Of a stretch of DNA of 64,000 nucleotides, positions 48,082 to 57,779 are shown piece after piece; position 1 is the first letter of the stretch, and every line of letters starts with the position of its first letter. The position numbers and the translations under genes were made by a program. The DNA comes from Luteolibacter sp. LG18 (lineage in GTDB: Bacteria > Verrucomicrobiota > Verrucomicrobiia > Verrucomicrobiales > Akkermansiaceae). The stretch is taken from positions 186,001-250,000 of the forward strand of contig NZ_AP024600.1 of the NCBI RefSeq assembly GCF_036322585.1. The letters are read 5' to 3'. Under the pieces are notes generated by a model. It was not told the origin of the DNA. It did no database searches and saw nothing but the letters and a program-made list of their open reading frames with translations.

Positions 48082-51000
48082 GAAACTCAAAAATGCCTTG
48101 TTCGGGCGGTCGCTTTTCGCGGCTGCCACCCTGACCCTCTCGGTCACCGTCTCACAAGCCGCGACCTTGTATTGGGACGGAACCTCCACCACCGCTGACG
48201 CGGACGGAGGCGCCGGCGCTTGGAACACCGGAACGAATTGGGACTCCGCCGCGACCGGAGGAGCCGATACCGCCTGGAGCGACGGTTCCGACGCCTCGTT
48301 CGCCGGAGTCGGCGGCGCGGTGACGGTCACCGGCACGGTGTCCACGCCCTCGATCAGCATCGGCACCACCAATGCCTCCGCCTACACCATCTCCGGTGGC
48401 AACATCACACTGACCGGCACCCCGACGATCACCAACACGACCGCCGCGACGATCAGTTCGGTCCTCGGCGGCAGCGTGGGCATGACCAAGGCCGGGGCCG
48501 GCGTCCTCACCCTCTCGGGCACCCACGGCTACACCGGCGGCACCATCGTGAACGCCGGCACCTTGGCCCTCACCACCGGCGGCGCGACCGGCACGATCAA
48601 GGGAGCCGTGACGGTCAATAGCGGCGGCACCCTCAATGCCAGCGCCGCGGACTGCCTGGGATACACCGCAGGCTCGCAGGTCGAACCGCTGAACGTGGCC
48701 GGTGGCATCGTGAACAACACCACCAACGGCAATCAGGGCTACCGGACCAACTTCAATCTCACCGGCGCCACGGTGAACTCCAGCGGCGGCGGTGCCTTCA
48801 ATTTCACCACCGCCTTCGGCATCACCAACAACGCCAGCGCCACCACCACGGCCTTCAACGCGCCCATCTCGCTGCGCGACAACAACAACATGGGCATCGC
48901 GGTGGCCACCGGCACCACCGCCAGCGGCGTGGACCTCCAGATCGCGGGCGTCATTTCCGGCGGCGGCGGGGCCATCACCAAGACCGGCACCGGCCTGCTT
49001 TATCTAACCGGAGCCAATACTTTCACCGGCAACACCAGCGTCAGCGCTGGCACCCTGCGCCTGGGCAACACCCTCGCGCTCCAAAGCAGCACGCTGGCGA
49101 CAGGGACGGTCATCTTCGACCAATCGGTGGCCAGCCACGCCTTCACCCTGGGCGGCCTCAGCACCACCACCAACCTGACGCTGGCGGACAACGCCACCAC
49201 CCCGAACGCGGTGGCCCTCAGCGTGGGCAACAACAACGCCGCCACCTCCTCCTCCGCCATTCTGTCCGGAGCCGGGTCCCTGATCAAGGTCGGCACGGGC
49301 AACACCACCCTCACCGGGCTCAGCACCTTCTCCGGCGGCACGACCGTGAACGCCGGGACCCTGACCCTCGGTTCCGGCGGCGGGGTCGGCACTCTCCGCA
49401 GCGCCATCACCGTCAACAGCGGAGCCACCCTGGCCCTCACCGCCGTGAACGCGACCGGTTACACCGCCGGTTCCCGCGTGGAAACCCTCAACATCAATGG
49501 CGGCACGCTCAACAACACCGCCAACGGCGACAACGGCTGGGCCATCACCTACAACCTGACCGGCGGCACCATGCAGTCGAACGGCGGCACCGCCAGCACC
49601 ACGGCCGGTCCTCTGTTCACCCTCGGCAAGGAAACCACCGGCTCGATCTGCGCGATCAACAGCCTGGCATCCGCCACCACCTCGACCGTCGCCGGGCGCC
49701 TGCATATCCGTGAGAACAACGCCAGCAACCTGGCTCCGTTCGATGTCGCGGACGGCCTGGCCACCACCGACCTCCTCGTCAGCGCCGCGATCACCCAGGA
49801 CGGAACCACCGGCTACGGCATCAGCAAGGCCGGTGCCGGCCTGATGAACCTCACCGGCCCCTGCGTCTACACCGGCAACACGGTGGTCAACGGCGGGGTG
49901 CTCCAGCTCGGCCGGACCGGAACGCTGGGCAATTCCACCGTGGTGGTGAACAACACCGGCACCTTCCGCGTGATCCCGGCCGGAGCCACCCTCAAGGCCA
50001 TCACCGCGAACAACGGCTCCACCTTGAGCATGCCGGTCGGCACCGGGATCACCACCAACCTGACGGGCGCGCTGACCCTCACCAACGGAGCGGCCATCAG
50101 CGTCTCCCCGGCGCTCGGCAATGTCGGTCTGGGCACCTACGACCTGATCACCGCCGCCAGCATCACCGGCACCGGCACGCCCACCCTGGCTTCTTCCGGG
50201 GCGTTCGGCTCCTCGCGCGTCACCGGCTCCGTGGCGGTCAATGGCAACAAGCTCCAGCTCACCCTCACCGGACTGGGCGCGAACCTGGTCTGGAACAATG
50301 CCTCCGCCGCAGGAAACGTGGCGGGCACCTGGGACCTCAACAACCTGCTGAACTTCAACAACGGTGGCAGCAACGACGTCTTCAAGTCCTTCGATTCCGT
50401 CACCTTCGACGACACCATCGCGGGCACGAAGGCGATCACCCTGAGCGGAGCGCTGGCCCCCGCGCTGATGACGATTAACTCCGCGTCCACCTACACGTTC
50501 AACTCCGCCACCCTCAACAGCGGCGCGCTGGTGGGCAGCGGTTCGCTGGTGAAATCCGGCAGCGGCACGGCCACCTTCGGCACCAACATGGGCTACACCA
50601 TGAACGGTGACATCACTGTTTCCGGCGGCACGCTCGATCTCTCCAGCAAGAGCTTCAACGCTGGCAAGATCACCCTCAACGGCGGAGCGCTCAACAACGC
50701 CACGATCAACGCGACCGGGCTCGACCTGCAATCCGGCAGCACTTCGGCAACCATCACCAGCGCCGCGGCCTGGACAAAAACCACCGCGGGAGCAGTGACG
50801 CTTACCGCGAACAACGCGCTGAGCGGAGCGGGAACAGTGAGCGCCGGAACGCTCAACCTCGGCACCACCGTTTCCCCCTATGGAACGACAGGGAACCTCG
50901 GAAGCGGACCCGTTTCCATCGCCGCGGGAGCCACCATCGCCGCCTACCGGGCAAACATTCAGATCACGGTTCCGAACTCGTTCAGCGGGGCCGGCAATCT

Positions 51001-53521
51001 CGTCTTCGTCGGCGGGAACACCGGCGCGGCTGGGATCGCCTCGGATTACAACCTCAGCGGTGACAACAGCGGGTTCTCCGGCCCGATCACGGTCACTGGC
51101 GCGCGCGTCTACTCCTCGGCCAACAACCTCGGCACCGGCACCGCCACCAACGGGCTGAACGGCGCCTTCCTGCTCGCGGGCGGCGGCACCTATCCGAACG
51201 CCTTCTTCCTCTCCGGCAACGGCTGGGGTGAAACGCTCGGCGTGGCCGGAGCGCTGCGTTACGACAAGGGCTCCACCACCACCGGCACCATCACGCTGAC
51301 GGGCAACACCCGCATCGGCGCCCACGGCAACACCGGCAACATCGCGGGCCCGATCGTGGAAAGCGGCGGGGCGCGCAACCTGGAGCTGGGCGGCACCTCG
51401 TCCCTGTCAACCTTCAACATCAGCAGCGCGAGCACCTACACCGGCACGACCACACTCACACTTGCCAGCGTGAACCTCACCGGCAGCCTCGGCGCGACCG
51501 CGGTGAGCGTGGGCGTCGGCTCCAGCATCGGCGGCACCGGCACCATCGGCACGTCCAGCAATGCCTCGCTGACCTTTGTCACCGGCGCGACCAACCTCAA
51601 CGCCAACATCGCGAACAACGGGCTGACCGTGAATGGCAGCGTCTCGCTGCTGGGCACCACCACCGTGAACCTGGCCACCGGTGGCATCGCCAATCCCAGC
51701 GGCGTGATCACGCTGCTGAACTACAACTCGATCAGCGGCTCCACCACCAACCTCGTGCTGGCGAACGCCGCCAACTACCGGCAGGCGGTCTTCAACGTGG
51801 GAGCCACCAAGATCACCCTCGATATCGGAGCCAAGTCGATCACCTGGAACGGCACCTCCGGCGGCCAATGGACCATCGGCGGCAGCAACCGCTGGAACAC
51901 CACCGGATCGGGTGAGACCGACGTGTATTTCCAGGGGGACAACGTGACCTTCAACGACACCGGCGTGGCCACCGCGATCACCCTCACCGGCGTGATGGCT
52001 CCGAACAGCGTCGTGGTGGACAACAGCGTGAACAACTACACGCTCACCGAGTCCGGCACCGGCTACATCTCCGGCAACACCAGCCTGGTCAAATCCGGCA
52101 GCGCGAACCTGACCCTGACCGGTGCCGCGAACACCTACACCGGCGGCACCGTGGTGAACGGCGGCACGCTATTCCTCGGCACCGGCGGCGGCGCGGGCAC
52201 CATCCGCGGCGCGCTGACGATCAACAGCGGAGCCACCGTGACCACCACGGCGGGAGACGCCCTCGGTTACACCGTGGGCACCCAGGTGAACCCGCTCACG
52301 ATCAACAATGGCGGCACGTTCAACAACAACACCAACGCCAACGAGGGCTTCACCACCAACGTCATCATGACGGGTGCCAGCCTCACCTCCACCGGCACCG
52401 GCCCGTTCAACTTCACGAACGGCTACGGCATCACGACCATCGCCAGCGCCACGACGTCGGTCATCAGCTCCCGCATCGACATCCGTGACACCAACAACCT
52501 GAACCTCGCGGTGGCCGCGGGCACCACGCCCAGCGGCATCGATGCGAGCTCGTCCGGCGTGATATCCGGCTATGCCCTGACCAAGTCCGGCGCCGGCACC
52601 CTGCAATTGAGCGCCGCGAACACCTACACCGCGGGCACCACGGTGGCCGGCGGCAAGCTACTGGTCGACAACACCACCGGCTCGGGCACAGGCACCGGCG
52701 CGGTCGCGGTGAACAACGGAGCCACCCTGAGCCTCACCGGCACCATCACCGGTGCCGTCACGGTGAACAACGGGGGCGCACTCACCGGCACCGGCACCGC
52801 ATCGGGAGCCGTTGCCGCCGCGGGCACCCTCGCCCCGGGCAACGGGACCACCGGCACCTTAACGACGGGAGCCACCACCCTCACCGGCACGCTCGCCACC
52901 GAGGTGAACGGCGGCAGCGGCGACAAGCTGATGGTCAATGGCAACCTGACCCTCACCGGCGCGACCCTGTCGATCTCGGTGCTGGGCGGTGGTTTCAGCG
53001 GCACCTACGTGATCGCCGAATACACCGGCACCCTGACCGGCACCTTCGCCACGGTGCCCGCAGGCTACACCGTGACCTACAACGCGGGAGTTGGAAACAA
53101 ACAGATCCTCCTCACCCAATCCCCCTTCGGCGCGTGGGCCTTGGCCAACGGCCTGACGGCCGGCAACAACGGACCGTCCGACGACCCGGACCACGACGGT
53201 ATCCCGAACCTGCTTGAATACGTCCTCACCAGCCAGCCGCTCTACCCATCGCTGCTCGAGCTCCCCGGCCAGAGCCTCGATGGCGACAACCTGACCTTCT
53301 ACTTCACCCGCAACAAGCAGTCGAAGCAGGACACGCCGCTGAAAGTCCAGTGGGGCACCAACCTGACGAGCTGGACCGACATCGTCGTGCCGGACCATGA
53401 GAACCTTGAGGTGCAGGTGAACGAGTCCAATCCCAGCTACGATCTCATCACGGTCACGATCCCGAGGAGCAATGCCGTGAACGGCAAGCTCTTCGTCCGC
53501 CTCAAGGCCACACAGCCCTGA
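48080..53521 (+). CDS. giant secreted autotransporter-associated beta-strand repeat protein
   Basis: The 1813-residue product has a signal peptide (MKLKNALFGRSLFAAATLTL, ending VSQA) and an almost continuous Gly/Thr/Asn/Ala-rich body with many PATR units (TGANTFTGNTSVSAGTLRLG, GLSTFSGGTTVNAGTLTLGS, GAANTYTGGTVVNGGTLFLG). Three blocks of roughly 150 residues are long-range duplicates: each runs GTIKGAVTVNSGGTLN-like, LGYTAGSQVEPL-like, then NATxNxGY, a strand region and SxRDxNN. Two W-G-N-W modules (VWNNASAAGNVAGTWDLNNL and WNGTSGGQWTIGGSNRW) interrupt them. The C-terminus has DDPDHDGIPNLLEYVLT and a VQWGTNLTSWTD module like the protein at 24690. No barrel or sortase-like anchor is seen; it is probably surface-exposed or extracellular. 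Confidence 0.9.
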   Translation: MKLKNALFGRSLFAAATLTLSVTVSQAATLYWDGTSTTADADGGAGAWNTGTNWDSAATGGADTAWSDGSDASFAGVGGAVTVTGTVSTPSISIGTTNASAYTISGGNITLTGTPTITNTTAATISSVLGGSVGMTKAGAGVLTLSGTHGYTGGTIVNAGTLALTTGGATGTIKGAVTVNSGGTLNASAADCLGYTAGSQVEPLNVAGGIVNNTTNGNQGYRTNFNLTGATVNSSGGGAFNFTTAFGITNNASATTTAFNAPISLRDNNNMGIAVATGTTASGVDLQIAGVISGGGGAITKTGTGLLYLTGANTFTGNTSVSAGTLRLGNTLALQSSTLATGTVIFDQSVASHAFTLGGLSTTTNLTLADNATTPNAVALSVGNNNAATSSSAILSGAGSLIKVGTGNTTLTGLSTFSGGTTVNAGTLTLGSGGGVGTLRSAITVNSGATLALTAVNATGYTAGSRVETLNINGGTLNNTANGDNGWAITYNLTGGTMQSNGGTASTTAGPLFTLGKETTGSICAINSLASATTSTVAGRLHIRENNASNLAPFDVADGLATTDLLVSAAITQDGTTGYGISKAGAGLMNLTGPCVYTGNTVVNGGVLQLGRTGTLGNSTVVVNNTGTFRVIPAGATLKAITANNGSTLSMPVGTGITTNLTGALTLTNGAAISVSPALGNVGLGTYDLITAASITGTGTPTLASSGAFGSSRVTGSVAVNGNKLQLTLTGLGANLVWNNASAAGNVAGTWDLNNLLNFNNGGSNDVFKSFDSVTFDDTIAGTKAITLSGALAPALMTINSASTYTFNSATLNSGALVGSGSLVKSGSGTATFGTNMGYTMNGDITVSGGTLDLSSKSFNAGKITLNGGALNNATINATGLDLQSGSTSATITSAAAWTKTTAGAVTLTANNALSGAGTVSAGTLNLGTTVSPYGTTGNLGSGPVSIAAGATIAAYRANIQITVPNSFSGAGNLVFVGGNTGAAGIASDYNLSGDNSGFSGPITVTGARVYSSANNLGTGTATNGLNGAFLLAGGGTYPNAFFLSGNGWGETLGVAGALRYDKGSTTTGTITLTGNTRIGAHGNTGNIAGPIVESGGARNLELGGTSSLSTFNISSASTYTGTTTLTLASVNLTGSLGATAVSVGVGSSIGGTGTIGTSSNASLTFVTGATNLNANIANNGLTVNGSVSLLGTTTVNLATGGIANPSGVITLLNYNSISGSTTNLVLANAANYRQAVFNVGATKITLDIGAKSITWNGTSGGQWTIGGSNRWNTTGSGETDVYFQGDNVTFNDTGVATAITLTGVMAPNSVVVDNSVNNYTLTESGTGYISGNTSLVKSGSANLTLTGAANTYTGGTVVNGGTLFLGTGGGAGTIRGALTINSGATVTTTAGDALGYTVGTQVNPLTINNGGTFNNNTNANEGFTTNVIMTGASLTSTGTGPFNFTNGYGITTIASATTSVISSRIDIRDTNNLNLAVAAGTTPSGIDASSSGVISGYALTKSGAGTLQLSAANTYTAGTTVAGGKLLVDNTTGSGTGTGAVAVNNGATLSLTGTITGAVTVNNGGALTGTGTASGAVAAAGTLAPGNGTTGTLTTGATTLTGTLATEVNGGSGDKLMVNGNLTLTGATLSISVLGGGFSGTYVIAEYTGTLTGTFATVPAGYTVTYNAGVGNKQILLTQSPFGAWALANGLTAGNNGPSDDPDHDGIPNLLEYVLTSQPLYPSLLELPGQSLDGDNLTFYFTRNKQSKQDTPLKVQWGTNLTSWTDIVVPDHENLEVQVNESNPSYDLITVTIPRSNAVNGKLFVRLKATQP

Positions 53522-53550
53522 ACAGGCGGACTCATCCGGCCCTATTCCCG

Positions 53551-53585
53551 CCCTCTTCCACGGCTGCCGTGGGAGAGGGTTTTTT
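53551..53585 (+). terminator. terminator after the giant repeat gene
   Basis: CCCTCTTCCACGG pairs with CCGTGGGAGAGGG, followed directly by TTTTTT on the plus strand. Confidence 0.92.
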
Positions 53586-53588
53586 CAT

Positions 53589-54470
53589 TCAATGGGGTTC
53601 AGCCTGTCCCGGCTGAGGCTCGATTTCCAAGGTGGCCCGCACCGGGAAATGATCGGAGGGCCAGACACCATCCTTCGCATCGTGAAGGATGTCCGCGGCC
53701 ACCAGCTTCAGGTCCGGGCTGGCATAGATGTAGTCGATCCGGCCGCCATCGGTCTTGCCGGTGAAGCCGTGCATCGTGCCGGAAACGGAGGCGGATTCAT
53801 CCGGGTGAACGGTCTTCCACACGTCCAGCGGCCGCGAGGCGCTGGTCCGGATCAGCTCTTGCACCGGGTTTTCCTGGCCGGAATTCAAATCCCCGGTGAG
53901 CAGAAACGGCCCCGCGGGCTGCCGGGCCGCGATCCGATCCAGGATCAAGGCGATGCCCTTCTCCCGCGCGGGCTGGGACTCATGGTCCATGTGGGTGTTG
54001 TAGAAATGGATCACCCGGCTGGTTTTCCGGTCCCACAGGCGGGCCCAGGTGCAGATCCGCACCACCGTGTTGCCCCACGATTTCGAGTTCACCGTTTCCG
54101 GGGTATCGGACAGCCAGAAAGTCCCCGTCTGCTGGATTGAGAAGCGGTCCGCCCTCACCAACAGCGCGGAGTATTCCCCCTTCTGCAGCCCATCCTCCCT
54201 CCCCACGCCGATCTCGACGTAGCCATCCAGCCGTTGGCCGAGGTCATCCAACATCGGACGCAATGCTTCCTGGACGCCGAGAACATCCGGATGGTCGCGC
54301 CGGATGATCTCCGCCACCTGGTCACGCCGGGCGGTCCAGGCCCGGGAAAAATGATCCCCCCGGTTGATGTAACGCAGATTGAAGGTCATCACCCTCAGCG
54401 GTTCCGCCACGGCAGGAGCAGCGAGAGCGAGCCAAACGGCGAGCCAGCGGAGGGAGCGGGATGCAGTCAT
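53589..54470 (-). CDS. secreted endonuclease/exonuclease/phosphatase-family protein
   Basis: The 293-residue protein has a signal peptide (SLRWLAVWLALAAPAVA) and the EEP fold: LRVMTFNLRY, HPDVLGVQEAL with the metal-binding glutamate, VIHFYNTHMDHES, LLTGDLNSGQENP, GGRIDYIYAS and the final WPSDHFPVRATLE. EEP enzymes cut phosphodiesters or phosphoinositides; the signal peptide and lack of specific inserts suggest a periplasmic or secreted phosphodiesterase. The ATG at 54470 is preferred to 54485. It lies 60 bases after folB on the same strand and may be the last gene of that operon. Confidence 0.9.
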   Translation of the reverse strand: MTASRSLRWLAVWLALAAPAVAEPLRVMTFNLRYINRGDHFSRAWTARRDQVAEIIRRDHPDVLGVQEALRPMLDDLGQRLDGYVEIGVGREDGLQKGEYSALLVRADRFSIQQTGTFWLSDTPETVNSKSWGNTVVRICTWARLWDRKTSRVIHFYNTHMDHESQPAREKGIALILDRIAARQPAGPFLLTGDLNSGQENPVQELIRTSASRPLDVWKTVHPDESASVSGTMHGFTGKTDGGRIDYIYASPDLKLVAADILHDAKDGVWPSDHFPVRATLEIEPQPGQAEPH

Positions 54471-54530
54471 GAGGAACGGGGGCAACGTAGACCGCTCAGC
54501 CGGTCCACGGCATGCAATTTACCTCCCCGG

Positions 54531-54887
54531 TCAATCCGCCCTTTCACGCACGGTCCGGACGGCCACGCACTCGGTGTTCGGCAGGATGAACTTTTCCACC
54601 AGCACGTCCGCGCGGCGCAGCGGGTGATTTTCGAGGAGATGATCCGCCACGTCCGCTGCCAGCGTTTCGATGAGCTTGCGGGGTTTCGCCGCGGCCAAGG
54701 CTTCCAGCTCCAGGGAAACCGCGTAGTAGTCCACGGTCCGCTCGATGTCATCGGCGAGATCGGCAAAGGCGGTCCGGGGCGTCATCAGAATGGTGAGCAG
54801 CACCACCTGGGGTGCGGCGCGCTCCTCGTCCGGCACGCCGATGTGGGTGGTGACGCGGAGTTTTCGGATCTCGATGGTATCGCTCAT
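54531..54887 (-). CDS. folB: dihydroneopterin aldolase
   Basis: The 118-residue protein matches FolB, which cleaves dihydroneopterin to 6-hydroxymethyl-dihydropterin in folate synthesis: IEIRKLRVTTHIGVPDEER at the start, TVDYYAVSLELEALAAAKP, LIETLAADVADHLLENH and VLVEKFILPNTECVAVR with the substrate-binding glutamate and catalytic lysine regions. The ATG at 54887 fits the family. It starts 17 bases after the HAD-Nudix fusion gene and is probably co-transcribed with it; the fusion could supply its substrate. Confidence 0.92.
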   Translation of the reverse strand: MSDTIEIRKLRVTTHIGVPDEERAAPQVVLLTILMTPRTAFADLADDIERTVDYYAVSLELEALAAAKPRKLIETLAADVADHLLENHPLRRADVLVEKFILPNTECVAVRTVRERAD

Positions 54888-54904
54888 GTCGGAAAGCCTG
54901 GGCC

Positions 54905-55951
54905 TCAGGAGCCGGGGATCATCTCCCGTTCCATCGCCTCCACCAGCAGCACGCGGGTCGGGTGGTTCAGGTCGAGCGTGAGGGCGTCCGCGGGAGACAG
55001 CCACTTGAAGTCCTCCGCCTCGTCGTTGAGCCGGACCGCCGTCGACTTGGCGTGGGCGACGTAATTCAGGAGCAAAAAGTGCTCGGGACGCTCGAACTCG
55101 GTGGAATCGATGCAATCCTGAACCAGCGCGAACTCGATGCCATCCAGCTCGATGGCCGTCTCCTCCCGGATCTCGCGGCGCAGGGCATCCAGCGAGGTTT
55201 CACCACGGCGGATCTTGCCCCCGGGGATCCCCCAGCGGTGGCCCCACTTGTGGGTCCGGACCATCAGCACGTGGCCATGGCCGTCATGAAGCAGGGCTCC
55301 CACCGTGGCGATCGGCCGCGGTTTCACGGCGCCACGTCCGAGCAGGGAGCGCAGCACACCGAGGTCCGGCACGGTGAGGTCCGGGCGGACCGCGGCAAGG
55401 GGCTCGGCATGGGTGTAGCCGGTGAGCACGGCGATCGAGGAAATGCCACCGTGGCGGGCGGTCTCGATGTCGTGGGTCATGTCTCCCACGAAGGCTGTTT
55501 CACCGGGATCGAGTTTGTGGGTGGCGAGGATCTCATGGATCATTTCGCGTTTGTCCACCACCCCGGCGTAGGTCGCCTCGAAAAAGGGCTCCAGGCCGAA
55601 TTCCTCGAGCTGCTGGTGGAAGGCCTCACGGTGCATGCTGCTCAGGACAAAGCAGCGGATGCCGTGGGCGGCGCACCATTCCAGCTTCTCACGGGCGTGG
55701 GGCAGCACGAACACCGGAGCCTTCGAGCCATGGAAGGCGGGGCGGAACCGGCTCTCCAGCTCATCCAGAGGCACATCCGGCAGGAATTCCTGATAGAACT
55801 CGCTGTAGGGCAGACGGAAGTGGCGGCGGAAGGCGTCGCGGTCCAGCGGATCGCGGCCATAGCTCTCGAACACGAGGTTGGTGGCCTCCAGCACGGGGCC
55901 GAGATCGTCCACGAGGGTGCCGGACCAATCGAAAATCAGGTTTCGGAACAT
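54905..55951 (-). CDS. HAD phosphatase-Nudix hydrolase fusion
   Basis: The 348-residue protein joins two enzyme domains. Residues 1-205 form a HAD-like phosphatase: motif I FDWSGTLVDD (Asp8; the usual second Asp is Ser10, as in phosphonatase-type DWxGT), motif II FVLSSM, the motif III lysine in VVDKREM and motif IV VGDMTHDIETA. Residues 212-348 form a Nudix domain with the box GKIRRGETSLDALRREIREE (Gly245 to Glu264). Such a pair could remove pyrophosphate and then phosphate from one substrate. It stands between a DUF721 gene (13 bases) and folB (17 bases) in one operon. The substrate dihydroneopterin triphosphate is inferred from that position only; a generic housecleaning enzyme is the alternative. 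Confidence 0.9.
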   Translation of the reverse strand: MFRNLIFDWSGTLVDDLGPVLEATNLVFESYGRDPLDRDAFRRHFRLPYSEFYQEFLPDVPLDELESRFRPAFHGSKAPVFVLPHAREKLEWCAAHGIRCFVLSSMHREAFHQQLEEFGLEPFFEATYAGVVDKREMIHEILATHKLDPGETAFVGDMTHDIETARHGGISSIAVLTGYTHAEPLAAVRPDLTVPDLGVLRSLLGRGAVKPRPIATVGALLHDGHGHVLMVRTHKWGHRWGIPGGKIRRGETSLDALRREIREETAIELDGIEFALVQDCIDSTEFERPEHFLLLNYVAHAKSTAVRLNDEAEDFKWLSPADALTLDLNHPTRVLLVEAMEREMIPGS

Positions 55952-55964
55952 GACGGATGGGAGT

Positions 55965-56336
55965 TCAGCCGATCTGGAAGCGTACGGAAAGGATTCGATC
56001 GGGCCCGAGCTCCTCGCGGAGCCGCTTCAGCAGCATCGGCTTCATCTGCTCCAGATGAAAACGCATCGCCGGCTGGGTGACCCGCAGCACCAGATGTCCG
56101 CCCTTCACGGACAGCGGTTCGGTGTGCCGTGCGATGAAATCGCCCGCCAGCTCCTTCCACGCGGACCGGACCTGGTCCTCCTGGAGACCTTCGGCCACCC
56201 CTGCCTGGTGCAGGATGGCCTTCAGGAACCGGTCGGGCTTGGAAACCCGCCGCTCCAGGTCAAAGGGCTCGTCCGCCCCCCGCCATTCGCGCAAGATGGC
56301 CTCGCGGATCCTTTTCAGGGCGGGGTCATCGCTCAT
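55965..56336 (-). CDS. DUF721 (DciA-like) protein
   Basis: The 123-residue protein matches DUF721: a helical start (ALKRIREAILREWRGA), then WKELAGDFIARHTEPLSVKG, LVLRVTQPAMRFHLEQMKPM and LLKRLREELGPDRILSVRFQ, the KH-like half seen in DciA, the helicase-loader-like protein of many bacteria. The N-terminal extension typical of longer DciA proteins is short here. The ATG at 56336 is 13 bases after the ferredoxin stop. A role in replication initiation is family-level knowledge, unproven here. Confidence 0.88.
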   Translation of the reverse strand: MSDDPALKRIREAILREWRGADEPFDLERRVSKPDRFLKAILHQAGVAEGLQEDQVRSAWKELAGDFIARHTEPLSVKGGHLVLRVTQPAMRFHLEQMKPMLLKRLREELGPDRILSVRFQIG

Positions 56337-56349
56337 GGCTCGGAATAAT

Positions 56350-56586
56350 TCAGTCCTCGCCGTCGTTGCCGATCGCCTCGACCGGGCAGCCTTCCATGGC
56401 CTCGACGCACTGCTCGCGCTCCTCGTCGGTCTCCGGCTGCTTGTAAACGAAGGAGTAACCTTCGTCATCGGCGCGGGTGAAGTTCTTCGGCGCCGTCTCA
56501 CGGCACAGGTCACAGTCGATGCACTGGCTATCGACGTAGAATTTTCCTGCGACGTTTTCGGCATTCTTGTCTTCGCGATCGGCCAT
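56350..56586 (-). CDS. small 4Fe-4S ferredoxin
   Basis: The 78-residue acidic protein has one iron-sulfur cluster site: CIDCDLC, with the fourth cysteine in EGCPVEAI, plus FYVDSQCIDCDL and AENVAG at the start. This is the short bacterial ferredoxin of the Fer4_13 type with the C-x2-C-x2-C...C-P pattern. It heads the operon with DUF721, the HAD-Nudix fusion and folB. Its redox partner is not identifiable. Confidence 0.92.
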   Translation of the reverse strand: MADREDKNAENVAGKFYVDSQCIDCDLCRETAPKNFTRADDEGYSFVYKQPETDEEREQCVEAMEGCPVEAIGNDGED

Positions 56587-56724
56587 GTAATACGGGAGAG
56601 GTTGCTGGGCCTTGGATGACCCCGGCGGAGACAGGTTGCAATTCGATTTTTCCGGGGGGCGCGGCGGGCATTCGCACTGGCCAAGCCCGGGGCCGGGCCC
56701 TAAACACCTCAAAGCCGTGCGCCC

Positions 56725-57777
56725 ATGAGCCAATCCTCTTCCGAACCGCCAGACGGACCGCAGCCGCCCCGGCAACGTCCGCCAGCCGCCCGCGCCCCGA
56801 AGGACTCGTCCGAGCTGGACCTCTGGGACTTCGACGACGCCCTCGATTCCCCGGCCAAACCAGAGCCGGCCGAGCTGCCACCGGCCACCAAGGCCCGCCC
56901 ACGGTCCCTCACGCCGGAACCACGCACCGCGCCACCGGCTTCCGAGGCGGTTTCGAGCAAGCGCACGCCTCCGGCTCCCACCAAAGGCCCGACTCTTTTC
57001 GACCAGAAACGGAAACCAGCCGACGACCTGGGAGAGTTGGATGACGACCTTCCGCCCTCCGAACCCCGCGTGGCACCTTCGCCCCGGCCAGCAGCGGAAA
57101 AAACCGTGGAACCGGTGGCGGAGACCAACGAGGAACCGGCCGCCCCCCCTTTCGCCGAACCGGAACCCGAGCTTGGCTCCGCCCAAGCACAGGAGGAGGA
57201 AATCGCTCCAACTCCCACGCCACAGGCACCTCTGGATATCCACTCGCTTCCGCAGCGCCTCGGCCTCTCCAGAATCGAAAAAATCGGGCTCGTGGCGCTT
57301 GCCGCGGTCCTCGTGATCGGCGGCCTCGTGCTGCTCGGCGTGGCCCGCAACCGCCTGCCGATCCACGATAGCTCGGCGGACTACCCCGATTACCCGGTCA
57401 AAGGCAGCCTGGTGACGGTGAAGAAACTCGAATCCTTCTGGCGGGAGCCGGTTGCCGGAAAAGACACCGTCCGCCGTGACACCAAGCTCATTCCGGTGGT
57501 GAAGGTCGACCTGGAGGCCCCCCCCTGCGCCATCCGCGCGTTTTTCCGCAACGAGAACGGGGAAACCATCGGCGACGCCGTGACCCGGTCCACCAGCGGG
57601 GGCTCCATCGAACTTCCTGCCACCGCCGGTCTCGAAGACGCCGCGATCCACGCCTCCTACCGCACCGGGCAGACCAAGCCATGGAAGCTGGAGCTTTTCG
57701 AAGCTCCCTCCGCAGATTCGCCCCGCCAGGATTTCAAGAAGCTCCTGGAGACCCCGATTTCAAACGACCGCCACTGA
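56725..57777 (+). CDS. proline-rich single-pass membrane protein
   Basis: The 350-residue protein has a long disordered Pro/Glu/Ala-rich N-terminus (about 1-180, with acidic patches such as DLWDFDDALD), one membrane helix (IGLVALAAVLVIGGLVLLGV), and a 130-residue C-terminal globular domain outside the membrane (YPVKGSLVTVKKLESFWREP, CAIRAFFRNENGETIGDAVT). It precedes hemQ by two bases, so the two are co-transcribed. I do not recognise the family; the outer domain resembles a small beta-sandwich. No clear function. Confidence 0.8.
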   Translation: MSQSSSEPPDGPQPPRQRPPAARAPKDSSELDLWDFDDALDSPAKPEPAELPPATKARPRSLTPEPRTAPPASEAVSSKRTPPAPTKGPTLFDQKRKPADDLGELDDDLPPSEPRVAPSPRPAAEKTVEPVAETNEEPAAPPFAEPEPELGSAQAQEEEIAPTPTPQAPLDIHSLPQRLGLSRIEKIGLVALAAVLVIGGLVLLGVARNRLPIHDSSADYPDYPVKGSLVTVKKLESFWREPVAGKDTVRRDTKLIPVVKVDLEAPPCAIRAFFRNENGETIGDAVTRSTSGGSIELPATAGLEDAAIHASYRTGQTKPWKLELFEAPSADSPRQDFKKLLETPISNDRH

Positions 57778-57779
57778 TC

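Noticed and set aside
49004..51325. Long minus-strand open frame (773 codons) inside the giant repeat gene.
   Set aside because: No motifs and composition expected of the complement of Thr/Gly/Asn codons.
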